Assembly: GCA_039654915.1 (NCBI GenBank)
Contig: CM077597.1
Location: 76,634,001-76,698,000, forward strand
Origin: Aquilaria yunnanensis
Taxonomy: Eukaryota > Streptophyta > Magnoliopsida > Malvales > Thymelaeaceae
Length of the DNA: 64,000 nt
Direction: 5' to 3'
Shown: one piece after another, positions 36,457 through 48,463 of the stretch
How the letters are laid out: each line of letters begins with the position of its first letter
How positions within the stretch are numbered: the first letter of the stretch is position 1
The notes under the pieces: model-generated
What the model saw: the letters and a program-made list of their open reading frames with translations, nothing else
The model's database searches: none
Told to the model about the DNA's origin: nothing
Made by a program: the position numbers and the translations under genes

Positions 36457-36966
36457 TGGTCCTCTACTCACCCTGTTGAAGTATTGTGGAAGAAAGAAGC
36501 GATCTGATCCGTTTTTCTTGTCCTTTAGTTTTAATTATCAGCATTTTCTTTCGTATTTCAGTTTTTATTTTCAGGGAATTTCGTTATCTTATAAGATAGT
36601 TTCGTCCATGCTGATATTAAAACCATGGGACAATGCCTTTAGGTTGGAATGGCTGAGTAAAGAGTAATTTTTATTACTCTTGAGACGCATCCTATTAGGT
36701 CTACTAGGCATAACATTTTGGGGTAGTTAAGCTTTAACCTTATTTGGATGACATATCTCACAAGGGAATCTATATTTACTGAAGAAAATATTAGATGAAC
36801 CTTGGATATTGATTCCAAACATCTGTTCCCTTTACATAATTTGTCAGTGTTATTGTCAACATCAAGATTCACTCATCTTATCGAAGTTTAAATTTTTGCA
36901 CTCACCTATTATGAAAATTCACACTTTCGAAGAAAATTATTCCAATTTCAATTGCTTTCATATAAA
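36457..36966 (+). other. 3' flank of the LOG-like gene
   Basis: AT-rich, without a recognisable gene. It presumably holds the 3' UTR and polyadenylation signals of the LOG-like transcript before the tandem array starts. Confidence 0.4.
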
Positions 36967-36969
36967 TTT

Positions 36970-38475
36970 CGCTCGAGGTCCTAAGGAAAGCTCTTTAGCC
37001 TCAAAATCAATTTTCATCATCGGGGTTTTAAGGATGGAACCTTTGCCTCAAAAATAATCAATTTTCATCATCGGGGTTTTAAGGATGGAACCTTTACCTC
37101 GAAAACAATCAATTTTCATCATCGGGGTTTTAAGGATGGAACATTTGCCTCGAAAATAATCAATTTTCATCATCGGGGTTTTAAGGATGGAACCTTTGCC
37201 TCGAAAATAATCAATTTTCATCATCGGGGTTTTAAGGATGGAACCTTTGCCTTGAAAATAATCAATTTTCATCAATCTAAGGTTTTAAGGATGGAACCTT
37301 TGCCTCGAAAATAATCAATTTTCATCATCGGGGTTTTAAGGATGGAACTTTTGCCTCGAAAATAATCAATTTTCATCATCGGGGTTTTAAGGATGGAACC
37401 TTTGCCTCGAAAATAATCAATTTTCATCATCGGGGTTTTAAGGATGGAACCTTTGCCTCGAAAAGAATCAATTTTCATCGCCGGGGTTTTAAGGATGGAA
37501 CCTTTGCCTCGAAAACAATCAATTTTCATCATCGGGGTTTTAAGGATGGAACCTTTGCCTCGAAAACAATCAATTTTCATCATCGGGATTTTAAGGATGG
37601 AACCTTTGCCTCGAAAATAATCAATTTCCTATCGTCGAGGTTTTAAAGATGGAACCTTTGCCTCGAAATCAATCAATCAATCCGAGGTTTTAAGGATGGA
37701 ACCTTTGCCTCGAGATCAATCAATCAATTCGAGGTTTTAAGGATGGAACCTTTACCTCGACATCAATCAATCAATCCGAGGTTTTAAGGATGGAACCTTT
37801 GCCTCGAAATCAATCAATCAATCTGAGGTTTTAAGGATGAAAGCTTTGCCTCGAGATCAATCAATCAATTCGAGGTTTTAAGGATGGAACCTTTACCTCG
37901 ACATCAATCAATCAATCCGAGGTTTTAAGGATGGAACCTTTGCCTCGAAATCAATCAATCAATCCGAGGTTTTAAGGATGGAACCTTTGCCTCGAGATCA
38001 ATCAATCAATTCGAGGTTTTAAGGATGGAACCTTTACCTCGACATCAATCAATCAATCCGAGGTTTTAAGGATGAAACCTTTGCCTCGAAATCAATCAAT
38101 CAATCCGAGGTTTTAAGGATGAAACCTTTGGCTCGAGATCAATCAATCAATTCGAGGTTTTAAGGATGGAACCTTTACCTCGACATCAATCAATCAATCC
38201 GAGGTTTTAAGGATGGAACCTTTGTCTCGACATCAATCAATCAATTCGAGGCTTTAAGGATGGAACCTTTACCTCGACATCAATCAATCAATCCGAGGTT
38301 TTAAGGATGGAACCTTTGCCTCGAAATCAATCAATCAATTCAAGGTTTTAAGGATGGAACCTTTGCCTCGAAATCAATCAATCAATTCGAGGTTTTAAGG
38401 ATGGAACCTTTGCTTCGAAATCAATCAATCAATCCGAGGTTTTAAGGATGGAACCTTTGCCTCAGAAACAATCAA
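36970..38475 (+). repeat. About 30-copy tandem array (51-bp then 47-bp units) before the 3' LTR
   Basis: Every unit holds TTTTAAGGATGGAACCTTTG and CCTCGA. Units 1-12 (to about 37620) carry an AATCAATTTTCATCATCGGG spacer and have a 51-bp period. From about 37640 the spacer is a TCAA tetramer run (ATCAATCAATCAATC) and the period is 47 bp. One degenerate unit follows at about 38505. Tandem arrays upstream of the 3' LTR are a known feature of Ogre/Tat elements and can seed satellite DNA. The 51-bp part stays open on the minus strand as a 17-residue periodic peptide; see rejected items. Confidence 0.95.
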
Positions 38476-38626
38476 TTTTCCTTCAACGATAGGAGAGCTC
38501 CTATCGCCGGGGTTCTAAGGAGAGTTCCTTAACCTCAGGATTTAGGCGGCGAAAAGGTTTTCAATGCCTAGCTAAGCCGGACGAAATTTGGTAACGACTT
38601 TGCATACATCATGTCTCATGAAGCAT

Positions 38627-38641
38627 GCAAAGGGGGGCAGC
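38627..38641 (+). other. Polypurine tract of element E
   Basis: GCAAAGGGGGGCAGC directly precedes the 3' LTR start TGATGACACCC. It is a plus-strand primer tract, slightly interrupted near its end. Confidence 0.8.
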
Positions 38642-41600
38642 TGATGACACCCAATTTCGTCCGACCATAAAAAATTTTAAAAGAAATTAAATAAAAAAAA
38701 TTAAATAAAAAAAATTATTATTTTTATTATTATTATTATTACTAAAAATTTTAATTAGTTTAAAATACATTTTTTTTTTTGTGAAGATTTGATTTAAAAT
38801 GATATATGTGTGTATTTGAAAGAAAAAAAGAAAACTCCAAAAAAATGGCAAAATTTAAAAGTTTGAGGTAAAAATGACAACATTAAGAAGTTTCGGGAAA
38901 AATTGACAAATTCTGAAAGTTCCAGGAGCATTTGGTAGTTTGTCACATAAAATTTTGGGCCTGCCGACGTTTCTGGCGCAAATTGACAGAAAACGACAAA
39001 ATTGTCAAAATCAGAAGCTTCAGGAACTTATCCAGAGGCTGAGAGACGTAAAGGACTAAAATTGTCATTTTACCAATTTAAAAGATAAGTTTGAAATTTT
39101 TTATTAATTTATCCATCAACAGTTCAGCCAAACTTCCTCTATAAATAGCCCCCCAAATTTTGTGCTGAACACAGAAAAAAATACAGAGAAAGCTTAGAGC
39201 TCCGTTTAAAAAAAAAAGGTAAAATTACAGCCTTATTCCCTAGCTTATCCTCCCTCTGCCCAGAAAGTCCCAAACTTTGTTTTCTTACGATTAGACCATC
39301 TTCTTCCTTTCTCTTTCTTCCGTTTCTTTTTTCTTCTTCTCTTCTTCCTTCCAGCCGCCGCGTCCCTCGCCGTGCCCCCCCCCCCCCCCCCCCCCCGCCC
39401 CCCCCCCGCCGTCGCATCGCCGCCGGCCACAGCCTGACCCCCTCTCCTCCGCCTCACCCCTGCACGCCGCCCGTCGCTTCCTCCCCAGCCCTGCCGTGGT
39501 CGTCCGTCGCGTTTTCCCGTTTCTGAAAATTCAAAATTTTCTTTCTATAGGTAAAATTCTATTTTCATCCTCTATCTTTTCATTATTGTTCATTTGAGTT
39601 ACTAACTTTTCTTTTATCCTTGCAGAAAACTAAAATCCTAACTTGTTTTACTTGTTTATTCATTATTAATTGTTATTATTACTAACCTTTTGTTTTATTG
39701 TTCTTAACAATTGATTAATCTAACTTTACTAACTTTTGTATTTATTGTTATTAACAACTAATTGATCTAACATTACTAACTTTTATTTTTATTGTTACTA
39801 ACAATTAACTCAACTAACATCACTAACTTTTATTATTATTGTTGTTACTAACTAACTAACTTCACTAACTTTTATTTTTGTTATACTAACAATTAATTGT
39901 GCTAACCACTAACTTTTATTATTATTGTTATCACTAACTTTTATTTTTGTTATACTAACAATTAATTGTGCTAACCACTAACTTTTATTATTATTGTTAT
40001 CACTAACTTTTATTTTTGTTATACTAACAATTAATTGTGCTAACCACTAACTTTCATTATTATTGTTATCACTAACCATTTAATTTTTGCTATACTAACA
40101 ATTAACTGTGCTAATTACTAACTTTCATTATTATTATTATCACTAACCATTTAATTTTTGCTATACTAACAATTAACTGTACTGACCGCTAACTTTTATT
40201 ATTATGGACTAACCATTTATTCCGCTTACTTATTAGGACTAATCAAGAATTCAATTTTTACAAAGCCCTCATCCTTTATTATTTGGAACATATTTTTATT
40301 TCTTTTAAAGTAATCAAAAGTTAACCTTTATTTCCTTTTATTAAAAACATAATTAAATAATTCCAAAAATACAAATCAATTTTTTTTTAAACACATCTTT
40401 AAAGTAATGATATTTAAAATTTAAAAAAATTCAAGAAAAATAATAATAAAATTATGATTTTATTAATAATTAATTAAATAAAATTTAATAAAAATTAAAT
40501 TCCATGACCAAATGATCCGCCAGGATCCATGGCTTGGAAAATATTTTAAATAAAGTATATAAATCATTTTTTTAAATAAAGTATATAAATAAATTTTCCT
40601 TTTATTATTAAAAAAATAAAAAAAAACTTTGGGATAATATTTTACTTATTTATTTTTATTCAGTAATATTTTACTTTTTGATTGAAAAACTTTGGGATAA
40701 TATTTTACTTATTTTTTTTATCCAGTAATATTTTACTTATTTCTCTTAAAATAATAAAAGATATAACTTTTTGTTTCCTTTATTAAACAAAATAAAAATT
40801 TTACCTAAATAATTTCAAATAAAGGTAATAAAAAAAATTAAATTTTCTCTTAAATATTTTAGACTTATAAATTACATAATTACTTTAAGATCTTTTATCA
40901 AGAATAAAAAAACAAAATTTATGAATATCAAGACTTTTCTTTCACTTAGATTTTTTTAAATATATAACTCTTTGTTTTCTTTAGTAAATAAAATTTCATT
41001 AAATAATTAAATAACTACTTTTTGGCTAACCTTTTACCAAATAAAATGAATAAAAGAAATATTAAGATTTTTCTTTTATTTTTGAAATATACATATAAAT
41101 TTTTATTTTTTTTTATTAAATGACCACTTTTGATTAATCTTTTCTTAAAAAAATAAAATAAATAAAATATTAAGACTTTACTTTTATTTTTAAAATATAC
41201 ATCTTTAGTTTTCTTCATTAAATAAATAAAACCTTGATTAAATAATTTCTTTTTTGGCTTAACTTTTATCAAATAAAAAGAATAAACAAAAAAAGAATAA
41301 AAGAATAATAAAATACTTTATAATTTTTAAAATTATTAAAAATTCAAAATTTTCATAATACTAATAATTAATTTCATTAAATAATTAACAATAAATTAAA
41401 ATAATTTCCATAATCGGATGATCCGGCAGGATCTACGGTTTGGAAAATATCAACCTTTTAAAATAAATAAATTAAATAAAATGATAAAAATCCATATTTA
41501 CGATATGGATTAAATTATTTCATCAAATTCCGTGTCCGGGTGACTCGGCAGAGTCCATGGTTCGGAATCAAAATCTTCCGTGTCCAAATGACTCGGCAGA

Positions 41601-41878
41601 GTCCATGGTTCGGAAGTATAAAATTTTATACAAATTAACTTAAAAATCCACATTTCGACTAATTCAGTTAAAATCTCTAAATTAACTGAAAATTATTTAA
41701 AAGCAAAGTAAAAAAAAAAATTAAAATCAACTAAGGTGCCAATTTTGGGCGCTATAACAATATTGTTTTAGCGTAACCGTACTCCCGATCCCCGAACTCT
41801 CGCAGACCAATTTTAAGGTGACCAATCGACCTAGGTAAACGGATTGGTGGCGACTCCCGAAAACCCGACGTTGCCACA
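38642..41878 (+). repeat. 3' LTR of element E (long form)
   Basis: This 3237-bp LTR has ends that match the 5' LTR almost base for base. The extra middle (about 39.31-41.10 kb) starts with a pyrimidine-rich stretch containing C runs of 22 and 10 (39375-39407), then a (C)TAAC-rich repeat zone and AT-rich DNA. TATAAATA is at 39140-39147. Outside the missing middle I count only a handful of substitutions between the two LTRs, so the insertion looks young. Confidence 0.92.
39650..40215 (+). repeat. CTAAC-rich degenerate tandem repeats inside the 3' LTR
   Basis: A unit of about 69-71 bp containing TATACTAACAATTAATTGTG then CTAACTTT recurs about five times (anchors 39881, 39950, 40019, about 40090, about 40160), preceded by looser copies. 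It is absent from the short 5' LTR. Confidence 0.8.
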
Positions 41879-41883
41879 TAGAC

Positions 41884-42184
41884 TATTACTTGAAGCTGAA
41901 GTAACTAGCATTTCATTGTTTTGGCACGATTTAAGCATGTTTTAAATGAAATGCTCGAGCAATATTTTTAAGAAATAGTTTACTTATTCGTTGCATTGCT
42001 AGGACAAAAGCACGCATCTCTTTTGCAGGGTAGGCTAAGAAATTAGTTGCATATAAATTGCATATAAATTGTTTTAAATTTTATTGACGAGTAATAGTTA
42101 GCCAATGGTAACTAAGTGGGATTCATAGTCCCTAAGGGCCTACAAGCCAAGAAATTTGGGGCACTGGGACCCCGTTCTGCGACT
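41884..42184 (+). repeat. Element D 3' LTR, right part
   Basis: The LTR resumes after the second TAGAC copy (41879-41883) and continues to GGGACCCCGTTCTGCGAC, equivalent to the CCCCGTTCCG(T/C)GACA ends of the solo LTRs. The last bases are mutated, so the end is placed to within a few bases. No TSD partner is available because the element is 5'-truncated. Confidence 0.85.
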
Positions 42185-42421
42185 TTTCAAAATCCTTAAA
42201 ATGGTAGGGAAAGTAGTTTACCTGTTGACTTTTCCAAAAAATTAGCCCATGTTCATAATGTCTTCCACGTAAGCTCATTATGGAATTGTGTTGTGAACCT
42301 TGGGTAAGTGTTTAGGTTCCTAAGTGTGAAACGACACCAAAAGGAAAAAATGGTAAAATGGTAATTTTGGCCTAAGTCAGTGGCATGAGAGTAATTTCGA
42401 TAAAATTAAGGTCGTGTAAGT
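42185..42421 (+). pseudogene. Remnant of a second D-like element: integrase tail and start of a diverged LTR
   Basis: A short translation with the integrase C-terminal motif AHVHNVFHVSSLWNCVV (42240-42300) parallels YVHNVFHVSSLWKCIV of element D. It is followed by sequence resembling the D LTR leader (TTCCTAAGTGTGA to about 42420). It abuts the end of element D's LTR directly. It is too decayed to encode a protein. Confidence 0.6.
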
Positions 42422-43735
42422 GTTTTTTATTAACAGCCTGTTAGGCTGGTATTAACATTAGGGATTTAACTTGTTTCTACAACCTGTCTCAATCATTAGG
42501 CATGGGGTCTATGTAATTAACCTATAACTGTCCATGGACTTCACTATATTTATAATTGTACTGGACGAACTTTGCCCACTTTCCTGTACTCACTTATATC
42601 AGTTGCCTCATCCCATGGAGTCCATTCAGTTCTTTCAGCCACCATTAGGTCTTCATTTTTTCTCTCTACCACCAGCCTCAATTATTCTCCAACTCATGCT
42701 CGTCAGATCCGGCTTTTGAGTCTAATCAATTGATCATAAAGCCACGACCTATTCTCCCTCGTACCGCCTTCCTCAAACACAAAACTAGTTCGCCATTCAA
42801 TTTGCATCAAGGAATTGCAAATCCGTGTGCAAATTTGGTCATAAACCAAGGGTAGATTGACCACCAGAATCTTTAACCTTAATTTAGGAGTCAACCTTGC
42901 CATAGTCAAAGCGAAGCTTTGGATTTCGAAGAAGATCTCATCGTCGACCAAGGGAAGATCAACAAATTGATCAAGAAACACATCAAAACAAAAAAATTCA
43001 ACCATAAAAATTGTGAAATTTGAAAGTCCACCTTGCCAAACACGTCGAAAATCAAGATCAGGAAAAGAAAAAAAAAACTGTGCCTTACTCATTTTGGCCT
43101 TTTCTTTTTCATGAAGTTTGGACCTTGTTCATCTTCATTTTTCTTCTCCATTGTTTCTCATCTTTGCTTCTTTTCTCCATCAAACTTGGAGGCATAGTTC
43201 GTGGGCAATGTCATCGGTTGACCACCATTCCAAAAATCAAGCCAATCAGCAGTCAAAGGCCTAAGAAGCCTTTATTCTTGAAAGTTGAAAATGACTTGGC
43301 ACGGTGGTGTTCAGCAAAAAGGAACCACCACCAAATGGGGCACTTGGGAGCTTAAAAATGGCCTTAAGAGCGGCGATGGCAATGGAGGAGGTGGGAGGTT
43401 TTTGAGAAGAAGAGGTGGTGGTAGGGGAAAAGGAAGGGTGAAGGAAAGCAAGGCACTTGTAGAGCATGCATGATAGAAGCCATTGAATTACTTATCGTGG
43501 TGGCAGTCATAGGAGGTGGAGGGATGGTAGGGCTATGGCGAAGGAGAAGGTTCAGTTGTGTTTTGATTTAGACAGTCAAGATGGGCAACTTGGTTTAGGT
43601 TGTAAATAAAGAAAACTATAAGGGTGCTTAGAAACATTTCTTCACCCAAGGCCTTACCATAAACCAATAACATGTTAATGGGTTTGTATTAACCCAAAAC
43701 ATTCTGGGCATAAATAAGTTAAGAGCATAAATTAT
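42422..43735. mobile_element. Unassigned ~1.3-kb insertion within the diverged LTR
   Basis: LTR similarity stops near 42421 and resumes near 43736, so the intervening DNA is an insertion. Candidate flanking TAAGT copies (about 42417 and 43717) are too short to trust. It holds overlapping ORFs on both strands (42703-43092 minus, 129 aa; 43020-43355 plus, 111 aa), none recognisable. I see no terminal inverted repeats or LTR ends. Confidence 0.35.
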
Positions 43736-45035
43736 TCTAACCATTAGAACAAAAGAGAGAGGTGGTGAAATTATTCATCATCTCCCATCCAATCCATTTT
43801 TTCATGTTCACTCCTTGCATAGCCATTGACCTTCAACTCTCCAATTTACTCCATTTTCCATGAAAATTAAAATTCCCAAAGCAATTACATCACGCTCCAA
43901 GTTAGAAATTGGTGCATTTGGTGCTTTTGATCTTAGTTCAATTTTGAGTTGGAACCCTAATGTATGTTTTATTTATGGTTTTAAGTTGGTTCTAATCATG
44001 AAATATGGTTAGTGATGGTCTTAATTTAGTTGTTTTTAATTTAGGGTTTGTGGCTCCTGTTTTACTTAAATTTAGCCTTAGTACTCAAGAAAAACAAATT
44101 GTGCTCAAGTGAGTTTTGTATGGCTTGTTTGCTTTATTCTTACTTTGGTTTGGATTTGAGGTAAGGAGTGAAGTTAATTCAAGTCAAATTGATACATTTC
44201 ATGCTTATTTTAAGAGTTGGAATTGAGGTTTGAGGTGATGGAAGTTCACGGAAACCAAGCTTGTACGTGAGAAGGACGTGAACGAGGCATGAAACGAATG
44301 CACCCTAAGGTGGTGCGATCGCACCTTTTGGCTGGTGCGACCACACCAACTACAAAGAGGGGCATAAATTGGTGCTAAGATCGTACCAAGTTAAGGTGGG
44401 ACCGCACCATGCCCTTCTTTGCCCAAGTTTGCCTTGTACGTGCCCTTTTAAGAATTCCTAAAGGTTTCCAACCATTTTTAAGATTATGGCATGCATTAAA
44501 TAAGTTCTGAAATCACCTTTAAGATATAATGTGCATTAATTAAGTATGGTAATTAAATTGGGTTTAAGAGGGCTAAGATTGATAGATAAGTGAAGGTACC
44601 TTAAAGAAGAACTAAGGAATTAAATGGGGAATAAGTATAGTTCGATTTCTTTATTGACCCAAGTATGGGGTCATGGACCCCTGGGCATTGGAGTACAACC
44701 TAAAGGAGTTCCAACCAAGCTAAGATGATTGGTTAATAAGTCCACTAAGGGTGCCCATGTCAAGTTCAAAGAACTTGGCAAAGTAAAGCTACTAAGGCAA
44801 TTACCGTGCATAATAAGTAAAGGAACCATGGGCAAGTGATGGGAGTGGGTGATGACATACTCCAGGAGCTGTAAGGGGGACTTAAGCGAGATAAGGGATT
44901 TAGGATATGTGGCCAATGTCTTAAGTACCTCCGTCATTTGAGATCATGGCAAGTTTAAGACACCTTAAGGTGTAAGAAATTTCACGTGACTTTGACCATG
45001 CTTAAAACCATACTTTGTATCATAGGACAATCTGA
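43736..45035 (+). repeat. Diverged LTR of the D superfamily
   Basis: It is collinear with the D LTR: the intron-like GAGGTAAG leader (44157), a zone where CpG palindromes are replaced by GGTGCGATCGCACC-type words (44314-44410), then a segment matching 24780-25030 (CCTAAAGGAGTTCCAACCAA; GACATACTCCAGGAGC; TACCTCCGTCATTTGAG). The substitution level is far higher than among the other three copies. The end is lost after about 45035. Confidence 0.65.
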
Positions 45036-45764
45036 CTACTATCTAACTTGATATGCCCCTAATTGGTTATCTAAACCTCCCTTTGGCATTGGAACAACTA
45101 CATAGGAATCATGCCAATTCGAACCCAAGTGTATATGTAGCTTCAGATCTTAACCCAAGTACAATCCTCCTAATTAAAAACAACTCTCTTTCTTTCTTTC
45201 TTTCTCAATCTCTCATTTGGTATGCATGCATTTGCTAGTGATATTAGTTTTCATTTGTCCTAAGCTTGTTTTAAGCGGGTTGAGTATCCTTGATTAATAG
45301 TCAAATTGAGTTTTCTCCTTGGCTTTTACCTATTTCACAAATTAAGGTGGTGATTCAATTTTCCTTACAACCTAACATAAGGGTTCACGAGAGCTCATGC
45401 GAATAATTAGACTAATTTCAAAAGGTCATCATATCAAGGTTAAGTTTGCTCACACTGATGACTCCATTTGAACTTTTTCAAGATTTAGTATAATAGGATT
45501 GAATATTGGGACGTGTTTTAAAACAAGATTTAAAGCCAATTGTTTGTGTATTTCACATGGTGTTTGCTATAAACATGTTTGAAAACGTTGACACCTAATT
45601 TTATCTAGAGATATTTTTTTGTTTTATTTCTTAGATAAAATGGATTTTCTTTCATTTTTTATTTTTTCCTTTTAGATGGCCTAAAATTGTAGATTTTTTT
45701 CTTGTAGTTTTGATATTTTTTTTGTTTTACTTTTATTTTATTTTTTATTTTAGTCACCGTTGCT
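45036..45764. other. Non-coding DNA
   Basis: No gene is recognised. It includes a (TTTC)n run (about 45187-45205) and T-rich sequence from 45600 onward leading to the LINE insertion site. Confidence 0.4.
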
Positions 45765-45839
45765 AACTAGGAGTTTTCTTTTTATTTTTATTTTTCACTG
45801 ATAGAAAGATCTGTGAATTTTGTTTCCGAATCAACTAGA

Positions 45840-46352
45840 CACATCAAGTTTGGCCATACAATCTTTATTTGAAGGAGAAAACTCCGTCAAGAGCTCATAA
45901 GCCTCCTTTGCCAAGGCTATGTGAGCAAGCGAATGAGCTAGCCTATTTGCCTCTATAGCAATGTAGCACCTTTCACGCAGTAGTCTTTAGAAGCAAGTCT
46001 CTAGTTGTCTTAAGAACTTCCCACGATTCCGAGCGAAACAGGACGCTATTTGTTAATGCTTGAACCACCTGCAAAGTGCCTGAGTCAAGGAGGACTTGTT
46101 CGAGCTCAAAATCCCGAGCCAGAATCATCCCATCTCGAATCGCCATGCTTCCGAAAAAAAAAAAGGCTCCTGCAACCTGTAAAGAGGAGCAGCTAAAGTT
46201 GCTTTGATACTTCCATTCTCGTCTCGGATCACAACACCGACTCCTACCTCGCCGCAGCCACTGGGCGCAGCATCAGCATTGATCTTGCACCACCTAGGGG
46301 CCGGTTTCTGCCAGCGAGAAAGAGCTCGCTGAGTTGTGGAAGGGAGAGGCAC
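45840..46352 (-). pseudogene. LINE RNase H-like (RVT_3) domain
   Basis: The minus-strand reading starts with PAPRWCKINADAAPSGCGEVGVGVVIRDENG, the opening strand of RVT_3 RNase H domains including the first catalytic Asp. It then passes through stops to an EANRLAHSLAHIAL-like end block. It is a decayed terminal domain of the LINE ORF2. Confidence 0.75.
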
Positions 46353-46426
46353 TGAACATTATTAACTGCCTTCGCTATATGCCATCCGATTATAGGTGGA
46401 TCAAACATCCACTTTTTCATGTAGTA

Positions 46427-48051
46427 TGGTCGGTCGTCGAAACCTCAAAAAATAATTCTAGTATTATTAACAACTCAGAATAAATAAATTTGTAGTATAG
46501 CAGTGGAAATCAGATCAAATCCCAAAAAAAAAATTTATCTAAAAGTTTCCTCACAGAAAACTTAGAATAAAAGATTTAGGGGATTGTTTGGAATAAAAAA
46601 ATAAAATAAAATAAAATAAATGATCAGAGAACAAAAATTAAGAAACTTATCAAATAAGAAACCAACAAAACAATCAAGAATTCAAATCTTGGCATCAGTC
46701 AACATCTATCACCGAATTCCTACAATTGATTATCGATGTATAGATAGATCAATCAAGACTTTGAATATTCATCGTTGGAGCTATCTTCCTACCTCTCCTT
46801 AGTCGTAGTTAATCAGAAAACAAGCGATCTAATTAACCTTAACTGCTAAATAACCTAAGACAAGCGTTTTGATTTAATTTAACAATTGCATTAGAAATTA
46901 GAGGGATCGATGAAACTAAATAACATAAACACAAGCGGCTGCGTTTAATTTAGTTGAATATTCTCCGTAAGACCTAATAATTTCTGACGTAGCAAATCAC
47001 TAAACCTCAGTTGTTTTATAGATTAGAGAACCCAAATAATTATGGATTTGAATTCTAACCCAGCAATAGATTGAATTCGAATAACAACTAATAGGTATCC
47101 TAGCATATAAATGAAACAATCATGAAATTAATCATAGAAGAACATCCAATACTCAAAATATTAATTGAATGAATAAAAAAAACTTTGATTTTACAGTACT
47201 AAAGAATTGGGGGTTTCAGTCTCCTTCAACCAATAATAAACAGATCACTAAAAAGAAAAAGAAAAAAAAAACAAATAAGAAAAGCGACAAAAAGAGTTGG
47301 GGAAGAGATAAGGAGAAGGGGGGGCGTCCAGCCACGAGAGAGAGAGAGCCACGAGCTGCTGTGCTCTAATTCTAATAGAGGTAACCTAGTGTGCTAAATT
47401 AAAAAACTCTCCCTAAACTTTTTATATTTTTTACAAAAGTACCCCATACAAATAAAAAGATTCAAACTAACTAGAAGGTTTCAAAGTTGTGAACCAAGAA
47501 ATGCTCTAGAACAGCAGCGGCAACTTCAAGCCGAAATTCAACCTTGATGTAGGCATTATCAGTCAAAACTGAAATCATGAAAGTTGTATATCTCTTTCTT
47601 AGCTTCGAAATGACACATGAATCACATAAAACAGACATCTACAACCAAAGATATGCCCAAAATACCGCAACTGCTTCCAAACCAACGATGACACGCAAAT
47701 GGCGACTTTGACGCTGAATTTGACCCTCTTAACGTGCAAACTGGGTTTCATGGTCTGCATATGATTTATAGCTCCAGATGTTATCTTTCCATTGAATAAA
47801 GAATCACTTAATTCCAATCTCAGTAGCTCAATATATGATTTTTCTACCGGAATATCACAAATCTGTCAAAATCCCGAAAGAACACAACCAAATTAAAACT
47901 TGTAAAAGTGCGAATAAAATCCACTTTCAATCAATTAAGTCAATATATGCTCTAAGCTATAAAACATACTAAAAAGAGATGTTGAAGGTTCAAAACACAT
48001 TAAAACATACTATATATGAGAGAAATAAGTATAACAAATGTGAGTTTATCA
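46427..48051 (-). repeat. Solo LTR of an unidentified family, TSD TAGTA
   Basis: A 1625-bp insert within the LINE, with TG...CA ends (plus strand TGGTCGGTCGTCGAAACC...GAGTTTATCA) and the exact TSD TAGTA at 46422-46426 and 48052-48056. I assign minus orientation because that strand opens TGATAAACTCACATTTG, a common plant LTR start. The family was not identified and there is no coding content. Confidence 0.8.
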
Positions 48052-48337
48052 TAGTACTTTATTACTAAAACCACAAATGGACCATGCAGTGATAAAGAAC
48101 ATTTCCCACTTCTCCGCAAATTGTAGTCCATGCATCCACTGAAGGCATTCTCTCAAGTTTGCATGTTCCCCTTCAGTCGCATAAAACAACCGCTGTGTAT
48201 CCCAAACCACCTTCAATACTCGAAAACTCTTTCATAATATGGATGGTTGTCTCTTCCTCCTCTTTGTGAAGAGGGCATTTTGAATCATCAACTATGTACC
48301 TTCTAGTCGTAGATTTTCAACTAGGAGTCTTCTTTTT

Positions 48338-48463
48338 TGGTAAAGTTGTGGTATCTATGATTTTATTTTTTAGTTTAAAATAATAAATAAAAAAAATGCT
48401 AGATGAATAACTTTTATCTTCTGGAGCCAATTTGAAGAGAAATGGGTAGAGTTGAATAGGGAT
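48338..48463. other. Short spacer between LINE and the B/C gypsy array
   Basis: AT-rich spacer, no gene. It ends GGGAT, the left half of a possible TSD of the B/C array whose partner lies outside the window. Confidence 0.4.

Larger units (their letters stand above)
25613..41878 (+). mobile_element. Element E: non-autonomous Ogre/Tat-type LTR retroelement carrying a four-gene cassette
   Basis: Borders are exact: LTRs TGATGACACCC...GACGTTGCCACA at 25613-27065 and 38642-41878, with TSD TAGAC at 25608-25612 and 41879-41883. Between the LTRs, in order: a tRNA-Arg PBS, a tandem-repeat leader, a Tat-type gag, about 3 kb without recognisable genes, three cysteine-rich ORFs, a LOG-like ORF, a 51/47-bp tandem array and a polypurine tract. 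No protease, RT, RNase H or integrase motif is seen over the 11.6-kb interior, so movement would need a helper element. It lies within the 3' LTR of element D. Confidence 0.93.
45784..48318 (-). mobile_element. 5'-truncated LINE with 19-bp TSD, split by a solo LTR
   Basis: A minus-strand non-LTR element flanked by AACTAGGAGT(T/C)TTCTTTTT at 45765-45783 and 48319-48337 (one mismatch in 19). Reading along the minus strand, a zf-RVT-like segment (48300-48060; HIMKEF...VW-type spacing, frameshifted) is followed, after the solo LTR, by an RNase H-like domain (46352-45840; KINADAAPSGCGEVGVGVVI). T-rich DNA on the plus strand at the left edge fits its poly(A) tail. The upstream endonuclease and RT are absent. 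Confidence 0.75.

Noticed and set aside
37048..37583. Minus-strand ORFs encoding a 17-residue repeat (MMKIDYFRGKGSILKTP)
   Set aside because: The frame stays open only because the 51-bp unit is divisible by three; it breaks as soon as the period becomes 47 bp, and no start context or conserved domain supports it.
36970..38475. CRISPR-like array
   Set aside because: Units are contiguous tandem repeats with no unique spacers, in a plant retroelement; there are no cas genes.
39139..39457. Gly/Arg-rich minus-strand ORFs in the 3' LTR
   Set aside because: These are produced by C-tracts and pyrimidine-rich DNA in the LTR, with no conserved domain; tract length is also unreliable.
41015..41272. 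85-aa Lys/Phe-rich minus-strand ORF
   Set aside because: It is low-complexity AT-rich LTR sequence without any domain.
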